A DNA stretch of 64,000 nucleotides from Planctomycetota bacterium. GTDB lineage: Bacteria > Planctomycetota > B15-G4. The notes beneath the pieces are model-generated. The model ran no database searches and was not told the DNA's origin. It saw nothing but the letters and a program-made list of their open reading frames with translations. Positions 42,173 through 50,486 of the stretch are shown piece after piece. The DNA is taken from positions 972,574-1,036,573 of the forward strand of contig BQJR01000003.1 in the NCBI GenBank assembly GCA_021604805.1, read 5' to 3'. The translations under genes and the position numbers were made by a program. Each line of letters begins with the position of its first letter. The first letter of the stretch is position 1.

Positions 42173-44557
42173 TTGTCGCAGCCAGCCCGTGTCGCCCTGC
42201 TCGTCGTCGCTTGGCTGGGTTTCGTGTCCGGCGCAAGCTGCGGCGACGACGGCGCGCGCGAGCCGGTGCCGGCGCCGATCGCGGCATCCGCGTCGATGCA
42301 GGACGCAGAGCAAGACGGAGCGGCCCCCGAGTCGTCGGCGACAGCAGAGGAAGCCCCAGCCTCGAAAGTGGAGCTCGCGCCGCGGGGCCAGCGCGTCACT
42401 CCGCTCGGCGTGCACCGGAACGGCGACGTCGGCGACGTCCCCCCGGGCGCCTTGGCCTGCGAAGGTCTGCTCAACCGCGACTTCGGGATGCTCACCGACG
42501 CGACCACCGCCACACCGAAGTTGGGCGGCTACTGGCGCGGCGCCTTCGCGCCGGAGCAAGGCGTGGCGGACGATCGGGTGGAGCTCGTGTCGCACGCGAC
42601 GTGCCACCACTCCGGCACGTCGCTCAACCCGCAACGTCTGGTGCTCGAACCCGGCCAGCCCCCCGTGGTGCAGAAGATCGTGGCGGACGAGCGCTGGAGC
42701 GACCTGCTCAGCGTGCACGTCGACTCCAGCGGCCCGCACCCCGGCTCGCGACTCCAGGACACCCCCGGCGGCACACTGGTGATGACGCTGCGCGACGGCC
42801 CGGGTCGCACGGTGAGCGCCGACGTCCCGCGACACGGCGGCACCCTCGAGCTCGGCGCGCTGTTCCGCGAGGCGCACGGCGTCGCGCCCACGCCGCGCCT
42901 CGAGCTCAAGCTGCACGCGAAGGCAGGCCCCGTCGAGGTCAACTTCGTCAGCGCGCGCGTGTTCTTGCCCGCCGCCACGCGCGAAGAACTCGTCGAGCGC
43001 ACGGCTGAGCACATGCGTCGTGCGCTCGAACTGTGGTGCTTGCCGCGCGGTGAAGGTGGGCTCGGCCTGGTCGACTTCGAAAGCGGGCGCGTGCTCGCCG
43101 AGTCCTACGACGTCGTCACGGGGAAGCGCGGCGCGGCGCGCAAGCAAGTGGGCTTCCACACGATCCACAACGTGCTCATCGCCTGGCTGCGCATCGCACG
43201 TCACGAAGGTTGGGCCGACGAGGTCGCGCGTTGGACGCCGCTGCTCGAGCGCAGCATGCGTCGACTCCTCAGCGAACACTTCAACGCGCACAATCACCTG
43301 CCCTTCAACCGCGACGCGAGCAGCGGCAAGGCGTCCTACGACCAGGCCATCAGCGTAGGTTCCTGGATCGACGTGCTGCTCGATGCGCACGCCGTGCTCG
43401 ACGACGAAGAATTGCGCGAAGACCTTGTTTCACAGGCTCGACGCACCGCGGACACGCTCGTGCGTCTGGCGCAACGGCACGACCTCGACCCCGTGAAGTT
43501 CCCCAACGAGACCAAACTCGAACGCTCCACGGGCCTGATCAAAGGCGAGCAACCCAACTGGTTCGGCCACATGCCGAACAAGATCACCACGCGCGGACAG
43601 CTCGACCCGCCGCGTCGCTACAACACGGCGTGGGCGATCGTGAGCGGGCGCAGCTTCTGGTACCACCTGCTCAAGACACCGGCCGCCGTGATGCGCGTGC
43701 ATGCGCTGCGACCCGGCCCCGACGACATCAGCGTGGTGACGCGCGCGCTCGAGCAGTACGAACGTCCGTGGGACGCCGCCCGCTACGACCTCGAGAACGA
43801 CACCGACGACCACTACGGCTACCTGATGGAAGACGGCATGCGCATCCTGAACGACACGCGCGCGCTGCCCGACTCACCTGAACTCGACCGCTTGCGCGCG
43901 CGCGCCGAACAGCTCGTGCGTGGCGCGACCGAGCATCGCCTCGAATCGGGCTTGTCCGACATCGGGGACAGCTTGTGGATCCAAGCCATCCGACTCGGCA
44001 CGGCTTGCGCCGGCGACAGCCCGCGCGCCTTCAAGGGCCTGCGCAAGCTGATCGACTTCGCGCCGCAACACGAGCGCGCCGATTTCTACCGCGCCGCGAT
44101 CCTCGAGCTCGCGGCGAACGACTTCAAAGGTCGTCAGCTCACGAACGGGCAGTTCACTGAATCGTTCTTCAAGAACTGGGAGATGGTCTGCATCTGCTTC
44201 TCGGGCACGTACCAAGGCGACTGCCGCGAACGTCCGCTGGATGAATGGCAAGGCGACGTGGGCGACATCTTCGGCGGCCCGCCCAAGAGTTCGCTCGAGG
44301 CGCAGGCCACGGCGTGGCGTGTGGCCAGTGAAGCGCAGCGCCCCGCGATCCTGGCGCGCTTCGCGACCATCCTCGACGTGAGCGAGCGCGACCTGCTGCG
44401 CGAGTACGGCTTCGTGTACGGGCTCGACCCGGCCGTGGCGCTGCAGTACGAGCTGCCCGAGAAGTACACCCACGGCCTGGTCACGCGCACCTCGGCGGGC
44501 CTCGGCACGGTGGACAGCTTGGCGCGCGCGCTCGAGGCTTTCCTGGGGCTCAACTGA
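42173..44557 (+). CDS. Large exported, probably lipid-anchored protein of unknown function
   Basis: A 794-residue protein. TTG 42173 is chosen because it directly precedes a signal sequence (LSQPARVALLVVAWLGFVSG) ending in Cys (ASCGDD); the open frame extends further up without signal features. After an Ala/Glu-rich linker comes a beta-rich part (about 80-260: GLLNRDFGMLTDATTATPKL, CHHSGTSLNPQRLVL), then a long helical region (HTIHNVLIAWLRIARHEGWA, YDQAISVGSWIDVLLDAHAV, NTAWAIVSGRSFWYHLLKT) that could be an alpha/alpha toroid as in polysaccharide lyases or terpenoid-type barrels. That is a guess from helix pattern only. No catalytic motif is recognised. A weak hairpin at 44611-44631 lies beyond the stop. 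Confidence 0.65.
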   Translation: MSQPARVALLVVAWLGFVSGASCGDDGAREPVPAPIAASASMQDAEQDGAAPESSATAEEAPASKVELAPRGQRVTPLGVHRNGDVGDVPPGALACEGLLNRDFGMLTDATTATPKLGGYWRGAFAPEQGVADDRVELVSHATCHHSGTSLNPQRLVLEPGQPPVVQKIVADERWSDLLSVHVDSSGPHPGSRLQDTPGGTLVMTLRDGPGRTVSADVPRHGGTLELGALFREAHGVAPTPRLELKLHAKAGPVEVNFVSARVFLPAATREELVERTAEHMRRALELWCLPRGEGGLGLVDFESGRVLAESYDVVTGKRGAARKQVGFHTIHNVLIAWLRIARHEGWADEVARWTPLLERSMRRLLSEHFNAHNHLPFNRDASSGKASYDQAISVGSWIDVLLDAHAVLDDEELREDLVSQARRTADTLVRLAQRHDLDPVKFPNETKLERSTGLIKGEQPNWFGHMPNKITTRGQLDPPRRYNTAWAIVSGRSFWYHLLKTPAAVMRVHALRPGPDDISVVTRALEQYERPWDAARYDLENDTDDHYGYLMEDGMRILNDTRALPDSPELDRLRARAEQLVRGATEHRLESGLSDIGDSLWIQAIRLGTACAGDSPRAFKGLRKLIDFAPQHERADFYRAAILELAANDFKGRQLTNGQFTESFFKNWEMVCICFSGTYQGDCRERPLDEWQGDVGDIFGGPPKSSLEAQATAWRVASEAQRPAILARFATILDVSERDLLREYGFVYGLDPAVALQYELPEKYTHGLVTRTSAGLGTVDSLARALEAFLGLN

Positions 44558-44610
44558 GCGGCGCAGCGCGGCCTGCCACGCTCGCGTCACGAGCCGCAGA
44601 TCATCGCCTC

Positions 44611-44631
44611 ATCGCCCGTTCTGGCGGCGAT
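44611..44631 (+). terminator. Weak hairpin after the large exported-protein gene
   Basis: ATCGCC (44611-44616) pairs with GGCGAT (44626-44631) across nine bases and is followed by TTTCGT. A marginal terminator candidate. Confidence 0.25.
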
Positions 44632-44699
44632 TTCGTGGTCATATCCACGATGTCCCACCCACGGCTTGCCCCGCGACAGGAATCGCCGAGGCCGCCTGC

Positions 44700-44714
44700 A
44701 TATCAATGTGATAT
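44700..44714. promoter_or_regulatory. Perfect inverted repeat ATATCA-ATG-TGATAT, operator candidate
   Basis: A 6-3-6 perfect inverted repeat in a locally A+T-rich patch, 35 bases before the SPFH gene start. It overlaps a second palindrome, GTGATATCAC (44708-44717). GTGG-N6-CCAC at 44635-44648 lies further up. The ribbon-helix-helix protein encoded downstream is a natural candidate ligand. Confidence 0.5.
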
Positions 44715-44749
44715 CACTTCGACATCACCCCATTTGCAGGAGCATCTTC

Positions 44750-45649
44750 ATGACCACGCGCACGCCGTCCCAAGAGCGGACCTTCAACGCCATCAATGGC
44801 TGGCTGCCGCTGCTCGGCACCTTCGCGGCCTGGGCCGCGCTCATCGCTTACCTCATCGTGCAGGTGTCGCACGAGCCCGAGAGGCACCCGCTGTTCTGGG
44901 TCGTGTTCGGACTCTCGATCCTCGTGTCCTTGATCAGCCTCTTCGGTTACTTCCTGGTGAACCCGAACACGTCGCGCGTGCTCGTGCTCTTCGGTAAGTA
45001 CCGCGGCAGCGTGCGCACCGACGGCTTCTTCTGGACCAACCCGTTCACCATCAAGCACAAGGTCTCACTCAAGGCGCACAACATCGCCAGCGAGAAGATC
45101 AAGGTGAACGATCTCTCGGCGAACCCGATCGAGATCGGCGCAGTGGTCGTGTGGCAGGTGAACGACACGGCGCAAGCCAGCTTCGACGTGGAGAACTACT
45201 TCGAGTACGTGGACGTGCAGATCGAAGCCGCCGTGCGCACGCTCGCCAAGGAACATCCCTACGACGACCGCTTCGACGACAGCGACGTGCCCAGCCTGCG
45301 CGGCGACACCGAAGGCGTCACGCAGAAGTTGCAGAACATGTTGCAGGAACGTCTGGAGCGCGCAGGCCTCGCCGTGATCGAAGCGCGCATCAGCCACTTG
45401 GCCTACGCACCGGAGATCGCCAGCGCGATGCTGCAACGTCAGCAAGCGAGCGCGGTCATCGCGGCGCGCAAGCTGATCGTGGAAGGCGCCGTGACCATGG
45501 TGGAAGACGCGCTCGAACAACTCTCCGCGCGTGAAGTCGTGGAGCTCGACGCCGAACGTCGCGCGACCTTGGTCGGCAACTTGCTCGTGGTGTTGTGCGG
45601 CGGTCAAGCGCCCACGCCCGTGCTCAACACCGGCAGCCTGTACAACTGA
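44750..45649 (+). CDS. SPFH/Band 7 (flotillin/stomatin-like) membrane protein
   Basis: A 299-residue protein from ATG 44750 with GCAGGAG upstream. Two membrane helices at about residues 19-40 and 49-69 (GWLPLLGTFAAWAALIAYLI, FWVVFGLSILVSLISLFGYF) are followed by the SPFH domain: VLVLFGKYRGSVRTDGFFWT, ASEKIKVNDLSANPIEIGAV, VWQVNDTAQASFDVENYFEY. The coiled C-terminal helix contains APEIASAMLQRQQASAVIAA. Family role: scaffolds membrane microdomains and associated proteases. First gene of a four-gene group with an RHH protein, a membrane protein and a KamA-type enzyme. Confidence 0.85.
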   Translation: MTTRTPSQERTFNAINGWLPLLGTFAAWAALIAYLIVQVSHEPERHPLFWVVFGLSILVSLISLFGYFLVNPNTSRVLVLFGKYRGSVRTDGFFWTNPFTIKHKVSLKAHNIASEKIKVNDLSANPIEIGAVVVWQVNDTAQASFDVENYFEYVDVQIEAAVRTLAKEHPYDDRFDDSDVPSLRGDTEGVTQKLQNMLQERLERAGLAVIEARISHLAYAPEIASAMLQRQQASAVIAARKLIVEGAVTMVEDALEQLSAREVVELDAERRATLVGNLLVVLCGGQAPTPVLNTGSLYN

Positions 45650-45666
45650 TCGAAGCTTCCGAGCAC

Positions 45667-45700
45667 CAGGCGCGTCGCCTGTTCGCAGGTGACGCGCCTG
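45667..45700 (+). promoter_or_regulatory. 15-bp intercistronic hairpin with TTCG loop
   Basis: Arms CAGGCGCGTCGCCTG and CAGGTGACGCGCCTG pair over 15 positions with one G.U wobble around the tetraloop TTCG (45682-45685). It sits 18 bases after the SPFH stop and 20 before the RHH start. There is no T-run, so mRNA processing/stability or attenuation is more likely than intrinsic termination. Confidence 0.6.
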
Positions 45701-45719
45701 CCACCCTGCGGAGCCGCGC

Positions 45720-45947
45720 GTGAGCGCCAAGTCTCCCCAACCCAACAACGGAAAACGCCCTGCTCGCAAGGGTTTCCTGCTGCGCGTCTCGCCGGACCTG
45801 ATGGACGAGTTGCGCAGCTGGGCCAACCAAGATCTGCGCAGCCTCAATGCGCACATCGAGTTCCTGCTGCGACAAGCGCTCAAGCGTCGCAAGGGATCCA
45901 GCGAGCAAGACGGCGACGACACCGAGGGATCGAGCGATCATGGATGA
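45720..45947 (+). CDS. Arc-type ribbon-helix-helix DNA-binding protein
   Basis: A 75-residue protein from GTG 45720 with GGAG upstream. After a basic N-terminus, GFLLRVSPDLMDELRSWANQ then DLRSLNAHIEFLLRQALKRR gives the strand (residues about 18-23) and two helices of the Arc/MetJ fold, followed by an acidic tail. It should bind DNA as a dimer or higher oligomer at short inverted or direct repeats, possibly the ATATCA-N3-TGATAT site before the SPFH gene. It overlaps the next gene by eight bases. No toxin gene is adjacent, so a plain repressor is more likely than an antitoxin. Confidence 0.85.
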   Translation: MSAKSPQPNNGKRPARKGFLLRVSPDLMDELRSWANQDLRSLNAHIEFLLRQALKRRKGSSEQDGDDTEGSSDHG

Positions 45948-47172
45948 CACCTACGCCACTGCCGTGATCTCGGTGGCCAGCGCACTCGGCGTGCTGGCCG
46001 GATCGCTGATCGCGAAGCGCAAACTGCGCGCGCTCGAAGAACGCCTGCGCACCACCGACGACGCAAAGCTCGTGCGCGGCGCGCTGCACGGCACCCACGC
46101 AGGCGTGCCGTACCGCGTGCGTTGCGTCGGTCAAAGCGAAGCGGTCCTCTCGGTGGTCTGCCCCGAACTCGGCCGCGTGCGCTTGTCGCCTCGCCGGAGC
46201 AACGACCGGCTCGGCGCACGCCTCTTCCCGCACACACCCTTCACCACCGGCGACCGCGCCTTCGACGAACAAGTGCAGGTGCAGACGCGCGACCCGGCGC
46301 TCGCCAAGCGTTGGTTGCATCACGAAGAGGTGCGACGCGGCGTGCTCGACTTCGCCAAGCGCACCCCGGGATTCAACCTCGACGGCCCGCGCCTGAAGCA
46401 CAAGTTGCCGTTCGCACGATTCACTGGGGACGACGGCGTCGAGCAACTGCACGCGCGCGTGGAGAAACTCGGCGCGCTCGTGGCCCCACTCAACGGTCCA
46501 GAGTTTCGCAACCTGCCGCCGGCCGCTCCGCGCAAAGACAAAGCACAGCGCGCGTCGTGGGCACTCACGATCGCCACGTTCCTCGCGTCGGTAGCCGCAT
46601 CGATCGTGTTCGCGATGGAGTATGAGCGCGGCAGCTACCTGCGCGTGAACTTCATGCACCTGTGGTGGCTCCCCGCCTTCGGTCTCGCGCTCCCGCTGGT
46701 TGCAGCGCCACTGCTCGGCCGACTGGTCGCCGCGCGCTCGGCCCCCTGGCGCCTGCTCACGCCCCAGTTGCTGCTGCTCGTGATCGCGGGCCTGCTGTCG
46801 GGACCGCTCGTGCTGCTCGGCGCTGATCGGCTGCTCTCGAACGCCCCCAGGCAGCACGTCGACCTGCTCGTCACCGGCATGAAGGCCTGGACCGCCGACG
46901 GCCACCCGCGCGCCGAGGCCATCTTGACCTGGCAACCCGCAGGCTCGGATTCGGAACGCTCGATCCACGTCACCGTCGACCCGGCCACCGCGGAGGCACT
47001 GGAGCTGCGGCGCGACCGTCTGCGAATTCATCTGCAGCGCGGAGCCCTGGGCTGGGTGCGCTACGCCGGCGACGCTGAGCTGCTGCCCGCGGTGCCGATC
47101 GAGGGCCCCAGGTTGCTGCCCCCTCAGGTCGGCGACGAGACCGCCTCGCTGCTGCCGGCCGATTCCCGATGA
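45940..47172 (+). CDS. Membrane protein with four predicted helices, unknown family
   Basis: A 410-residue protein from ATG 45940, inside the end of the RHH gene. A first helix lies at about residues 5-22 (ATAVISVASALGVLAGSLIA). A soluble stretch of about 180 residues follows (VRGALHGTHAGVPYRVRCVG, FDEQVQVQTRDPALAKRWLH). Then come three helices between about 207 and 300 (WALTIATFLASVAASIVFAM, LWWLPAFGLALPLVAAPLLG, LLTPQLLLLVIAGLLSGPLV) and a C-terminal beta domain. No catalytic motif. Overlaps with both neighbours (eight bases before, ATGA after) mark it as part of the SPFH operon. Confidence 0.7.
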   Translation: MDDTYATAVISVASALGVLAGSLIAKRKLRALEERLRTTDDAKLVRGALHGTHAGVPYRVRCVGQSEAVLSVVCPELGRVRLSPRRSNDRLGARLFPHTPFTTGDRAFDEQVQVQTRDPALAKRWLHHEEVRRGVLDFAKRTPGFNLDGPRLKHKLPFARFTGDDGVEQLHARVEKLGALVAPLNGPEFRNLPPAAPRKDKAQRASWALTIATFLASVAASIVFAMEYERGSYLRVNFMHLWWLPAFGLALPLVAAPLLGRLVAARSAPWRLLTPQLLLLVIAGLLSGPLVLLGADRLLSNAPRQHVDLLVTGMKAWTADGHPRAEAILTWQPAGSDSERSIHVTVDPATAEALELRRDRLRIHLQRGALGWVRYAGDAELLPAVPIEGPRLLPPQVGDETASLLPADSR

Positions 47173-48269
47173 GCGCCCTCGACGATCCTCGCTGGGCCGA
47201 TTGGCGCTGGCAGCACGTGAGCGCCGCCACCTCGCTGAACGACGTCGAACACCTGTTTCCTGGACGATTTGAGCTCTCAAAGGCCGATCGGGCGCAGACC
47301 GCTGAGGCCGCGGAACGCTACGCCATGCGCGCCACGCCCTACTACCTGAGCCTCGCCGAGCAGGCTTCCCGCAGCGACCCGGTCTGGGCGCTCGCCGTGC
47401 CCGACCCCGCTGAATTGGCCGAAAACCCCGCCGATTTGGCCGACCCCATTGGCGACGAGGCCCCCGGCCTGCGTCCGCACCCGGCGCTCACCCGCCGCTA
47501 CCGCGACCGGGTGCTCCTGTTCCCTACCTCTCTTTGTTCGGTGCACTGCCGGCACTGCTTCCGCAAACGGCTCGTCGGTCGGCCCGAAGAGATGCCGCAG
47601 TCCGGGGAGCTCGACGGCGCCCTCGACTGGATCGCGTCGCAGCCGGAAATCCACGAGGTGATCCTCACCGGCGGCGACCCGCTCACCCTCGGCGACGAAC
47701 GCCTGCTCGACCTGCTCCAGCGCCTCGACGCCATCGAGCACGTGTGGTCGCTGCGGCTGCACACACGCCTGCCAGTGGTGAACCCCTTCCGCATCACGGA
47801 GGAACTGGCTACGGGGCTCGGACGACTGCGCACGCCGGTGGTGCTCGTGGCGCACTTCAACCACGCCCAGGAAGTCGCGCCGGAAGCCGAACAGGCGGCG
47901 CAGCGCTTGCGCGCGCAGGGCGTGACGCTGCTCAACCAAGCGGTGCTGCTGGCCGGCATCAACGACACGGCCCACGCGCAACGCGAGCTCTCCTGGGCGC
48001 TGATCCGCGCGGGTTATCGCCCTTACGCGCTGCACCACGCCGACCTCGTGCCCGGCACCGCGCACCTGCGCACCAGCCTCGACGCGCACCTCGACCTGCA
48101 GCGCGAACTGCGCGGCACGCTTCCCGGCTGGGCCCTGCCGCGCTCGCTGCTCGACCTCCCCGGCGGACATGGCAAGTTGCCGCTCGAGCCACCGCGGCTC
48201 GAGCGCGGCGCGCAAGGTGAGTGGTGGCTCACGGATCTCTCCGGCCAGAGGCATCGCTACTCCGGCTGA
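47169..48269 (+). CDS. KamA-family radical SAM aminomutase (lysine 2,3-aminomutase / EpmB-like)
   Basis: A 366-residue protein whose ATG overlaps the previous stop (ATGA). The radical SAM cluster motif is CSVHCRHC in LFPTSLCSVHCRHCFRKRLV, followed by the SAM-binding VILTGGDPLTLGDERLLDLL. The PLP-binding and substrate regions of the family follow: LRLHTRLPVVNPFRITEELA, VLVAHFNHAQEV and LNQAVLLAGINDTA. It interconverts alpha- and beta-lysine, either free or for elongation factor P. The length is between EpmB (about 340) and full KamA (about 415); without efp or epmA nearby the two cannot be separated. A hairpin at 48274-48294 ends the operon. Confidence 0.85.
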   Translation: MSALDDPRWADWRWQHVSAATSLNDVEHLFPGRFELSKADRAQTAEAAERYAMRATPYYLSLAEQASRSDPVWALAVPDPAELAENPADLADPIGDEAPGLRPHPALTRRYRDRVLLFPTSLCSVHCRHCFRKRLVGRPEEMPQSGELDGALDWIASQPEIHEVILTGGDPLTLGDERLLDLLQRLDAIEHVWSLRLHTRLPVVNPFRITEELATGLGRLRTPVVLVAHFNHAQEVAPEAEQAAQRLRAQGVTLLNQAVLLAGINDTAHAQRELSWALIRAGYRPYALHHADLVPGTAHLRTSLDAHLDLQRELRGTLPGWALPRSLLDLPGGHGKLPLEPPRLERGAQGEWWLTDLSGQRHRYSG

Positions 48270-48273
48270 ACGT

Positions 48274-48294
48274 CGGCTGAGCGTCACTCAGTCG
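48274..48294 (+). terminator. Hairpin after the KamA-type gene
   Basis: CGGCTGAG pairs with CTCAGTCG (one wobble) around a five-base loop, beginning five bases after the stop. It has no T-run, but its place between an operon end and the promoter-like site at 48306 fits termination. Confidence 0.4.
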
Positions 48295-48305
48295 AGTCGC
48301 AAATC

Positions 48306-48335
48306 TTGTGTGCCTGGGGGCCGGTTCCGTATCCT
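48306..48335 (+). promoter_or_regulatory. Candidate promoter of the cytochrome oxidase operon
   Basis: TTGTGT (48306-48311) and TATCCT (48330-48335), 18 bases apart, are the best -35/-10 pair in the window. They lie about 107 bases before ATG 48443. Confidence 0.4.
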
Positions 48336-48442
48336 TCGCGCGACTGCGAGCTGACCCCGGAAATCGTCTTTCGAGGCTCGCAGACAGTCCTCGGGCAGGG
48401 CCGGTTTCGCACTGGGCCGCCCGCTCGGAACGCGAGGAGCCC

Positions 48443-49603
48443 ATGACGCGACAGACCCTCCTGTCGACCTGCCTGCTGCTCAGCCTGGCCGGTTTGACCC
48501 AAGCCACGGCCTGGCCTGCCTATCAGGACGACGATGAGCACGCCACGGCTGCCGTCGAACATCCGCCGCACACGCGCGCCCCCGGCGAGATCGATGTCTC
48601 GATCACCGCCGACGACTGGGTGCGCGCCCCCGGCGAAGACTGGTTCGAGACCATGGCGGAGCAGTTCCCCGACCGCTTCAGCTACAGCGAAGAAGCCGCC
48701 GAGTACACCGACGAAGACGGTGTCGGCGAAGGCGACTTCGAAGGCGGCTGGATCGACGCCAAGGGCGAGTACGTCTTCCGCTACGACATCGAGGAAGACG
48801 AGTTCGCGTACTGGCAGAAGATCAGCGCCAAGCGTCTCACCAGCGGCCGCACGCTCTTCGTGCAGTACTGCGCGAGCTGCCACGGCTTCACGGGCGACGG
48901 CTACGGCCGCTCGGCACAACACCTGCGCCCGCCGCCGCGCTCCTTCCACCAGAGCAACTTCAAGTTCACGCACGTGATCGCCGGCAACCTGCCGAGTGAC
49001 GACGCGCTCACCGAACTCATCCTCAATGGTCTCGACGGCACGCCCATGTACCCCTGGGCGCTGCAAGACAACCAGGTGCGCGACATCGTGCAGTACATCA
49101 AGACGCTCTCGCCGCCCGAACGCGGTTGGCGCGACGTGTACGCCGAGATCGCCGACGTCGTGGACATCGGCGAAGACCCCTTCGCGAACGATCCCGCCGC
49201 GGGCGCCGAGCGCGGCGCCGAGGTCTACCACCTGCGCGGTTGCTACAACTGCCACCCGGGTTACCTGAGCCCCGACGAGATCGCGGGCATCGCCGGCAAC
49301 CCGCCACGCGACGACTTCACCTACCCGAAGATCGTGCCCGACAGCGGCTACGAGGTGCTCGGTTACGCCGTGTCGATCCTCCCGCCCGACTTCACCTGGC
49401 ACACGATTCGTCGCGGCAAGACCGCGAGCGACATCGCGCACACCGTGGCCGCCGGCATCGGTGGCGCCGGCATGCCGCAATGGAAGGGTTCGATCTCCGA
49501 CGAGGAGATCTGGGCCATGGGTCACTACGTGCGCTCGCTGATCGACGACTACCACGGCCAGCCGGCCAAGCGCGCGGCCTTCATGGCCACGCTGCGGAAC
49601 TGA
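48443..49603 (+). CDS. Dihaem cytochrome c with signal peptide
   Basis: A 386-residue periplasmic protein from ATG 48443 with GAGGAG upstream. Signal peptide at about residues 1-22 (LLSTCLLLSLAGLTQATAWP). An acidic N-terminal extension of about 110 residues is followed by two cytochrome c domains with CASCH (about residue 143) and CYNCH (about residue 269). Candidate distal Met ligands lie in DGTPMYPWAL and GGAGMPQWKG. It should pass electrons to the Cu-A site of the oxidase encoded next. It is the first gene of the oxidase operon; coxB follows after seven bases. Confidence 0.88.
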   Translation: MTRQTLLSTCLLLSLAGLTQATAWPAYQDDDEHATAAVEHPPHTRAPGEIDVSITADDWVRAPGEDWFETMAEQFPDRFSYSEEAAEYTDEDGVGEGDFEGGWIDAKGEYVFRYDIEEDEFAYWQKISAKRLTSGRTLFVQYCASCHGFTGDGYGRSAQHLRPPPRSFHQSNFKFTHVIAGNLPSDDALTELILNGLDGTPMYPWALQDNQVRDIVQYIKTLSPPERGWRDVYAEIADVVDIGEDPFANDPAAGAERGAEVYHLRGCYNCHPGYLSPDEIAGIAGNPPRDDFTYPKIVPDSGYEVLGYAVSILPPDFTWHTIRRGKTASDIAHTVAAGIGGAGMPQWKGSISDEEIWAMGHYVRSLIDDYHGQPAKRAAFMATLRN

Positions 49604-49610
49604 TGGAGGG

Positions 49611-50480
49611 ATGAGTCCTTTGAGCCGTTTGTTCTCACCATTTGTGTCCGCGGTTGCTGCCTGCCGAGCTCGATGGCTGGCCACGCCCGCGGCTTTGCTG
49701 CTGTTCTCGGCGGCGGTCTCTGCCCAAGAGGTCACCAAGCGTTGGGGCCCCACCGAGCCGGTGTCCACCTACGGTCACCGCTTCGACAGCCTCTTCAACT
49801 TGATCACCCTGCTGATCAGCGTGAGCTTCTTCATCGTGCTCATCCTGCTGCTCGTGCCGGTGATCCGCGACCGCGCGAAGCCCGGCAAGCGAGCCAGCTT
49901 CGACCACGGCAACAGCCTGCACGACAAGCGCTTCACCGCGATCGTGTCGGTGATCGTGTTCATCGTGCTCGACGCCCTGGTGCTCGTGATCGCCATGCGC
50001 GATTTGCGCGAGGGCTTCTGGAACGACCCGCTGCCGAACGACCCCGAGGTCGTCCGCGTGGAGGTCCTCGGCCAGCAGTGGTCGTGGAACTTCCGCCTGG
50101 CCGGCACCGACGGTGAGTTCGGCACGCCCGACGACATCATCACGATCAACGAGCTCACGATCCCCGTGGACCGTCCGATCGACATGAACCTCACGAGCAA
50201 AGATGTCATCCACTCGTTCTTCCTGCCCGACATGCGCGTGAAGCGCGACGCGAACCCGGGCGCGGTCAACGAGATGTGGTTCGAGTCGATGGCCACGGGC
50301 AGCTTCGCGATCTTGTGCGCCGAGCTGTGCGGCTTCGCCCACTACCAGATGCACGGCGAAGTGCACGTGCTGTCTGAGGCCGACTACGACGCCTGGGAAG
50401 CTGAGGCCTCACGCCTCGCTCTCCTCGGCTACGACGAAAACGACGCCGAGGCCCAATGGGCCTGGGCTTGGCAGGAGTAA
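49611..50480 (+). CDS. coxB: Cytochrome c oxidase subunit II
   Basis: A 289-residue protein. ATG 49611 directly abuts GGAGGG, so the TTG at 49620 may be the true start with better spacing. Signal peptide, then two membrane helices (LFNLITLLISVSFFIVLILL; FTAIVSVIVFIVLDALVLVI). The soluble Cu-A domain has VLGQQWSWNFRLAG, the His ligand in KDVIHSFFLPDMRVKRD, and the binding loop CAELCGFAHYQMHG (Cx3Cx3Hx2M). It receives electrons from cytochrome c. It lacks the C-terminal cytochrome c domain of caa3-type subunits, consistent with the separate dihaem cytochrome upstream. Confidence 0.93.
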   Translation: MSPLSRLFSPFVSAVAACRARWLATPAALLLFSAAVSAQEVTKRWGPTEPVSTYGHRFDSLFNLITLLISVSFFIVLILLLVPVIRDRAKPGKRASFDHGNSLHDKRFTAIVSVIVFIVLDALVLVIAMRDLREGFWNDPLPNDPEVVRVEVLGQQWSWNFRLAGTDGEFGTPDDIITINELTIPVDRPIDMNLTSKDVIHSFFLPDMRVKRDANPGAVNEMWFESMATGSFAILCAELCGFAHYQMHGEVHVLSEADYDAWEAEASRLALLGYDENDAEAQWAWAWQE

Positions 50481-50486
50481 GCGACC

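Noticed and set aside
45720..45947. Antitoxin of a toxin-antitoxin pair
   Set aside because: The neighbour is a 410-residue membrane protein with no toxin features. A simple RHH repressor is the better reading.
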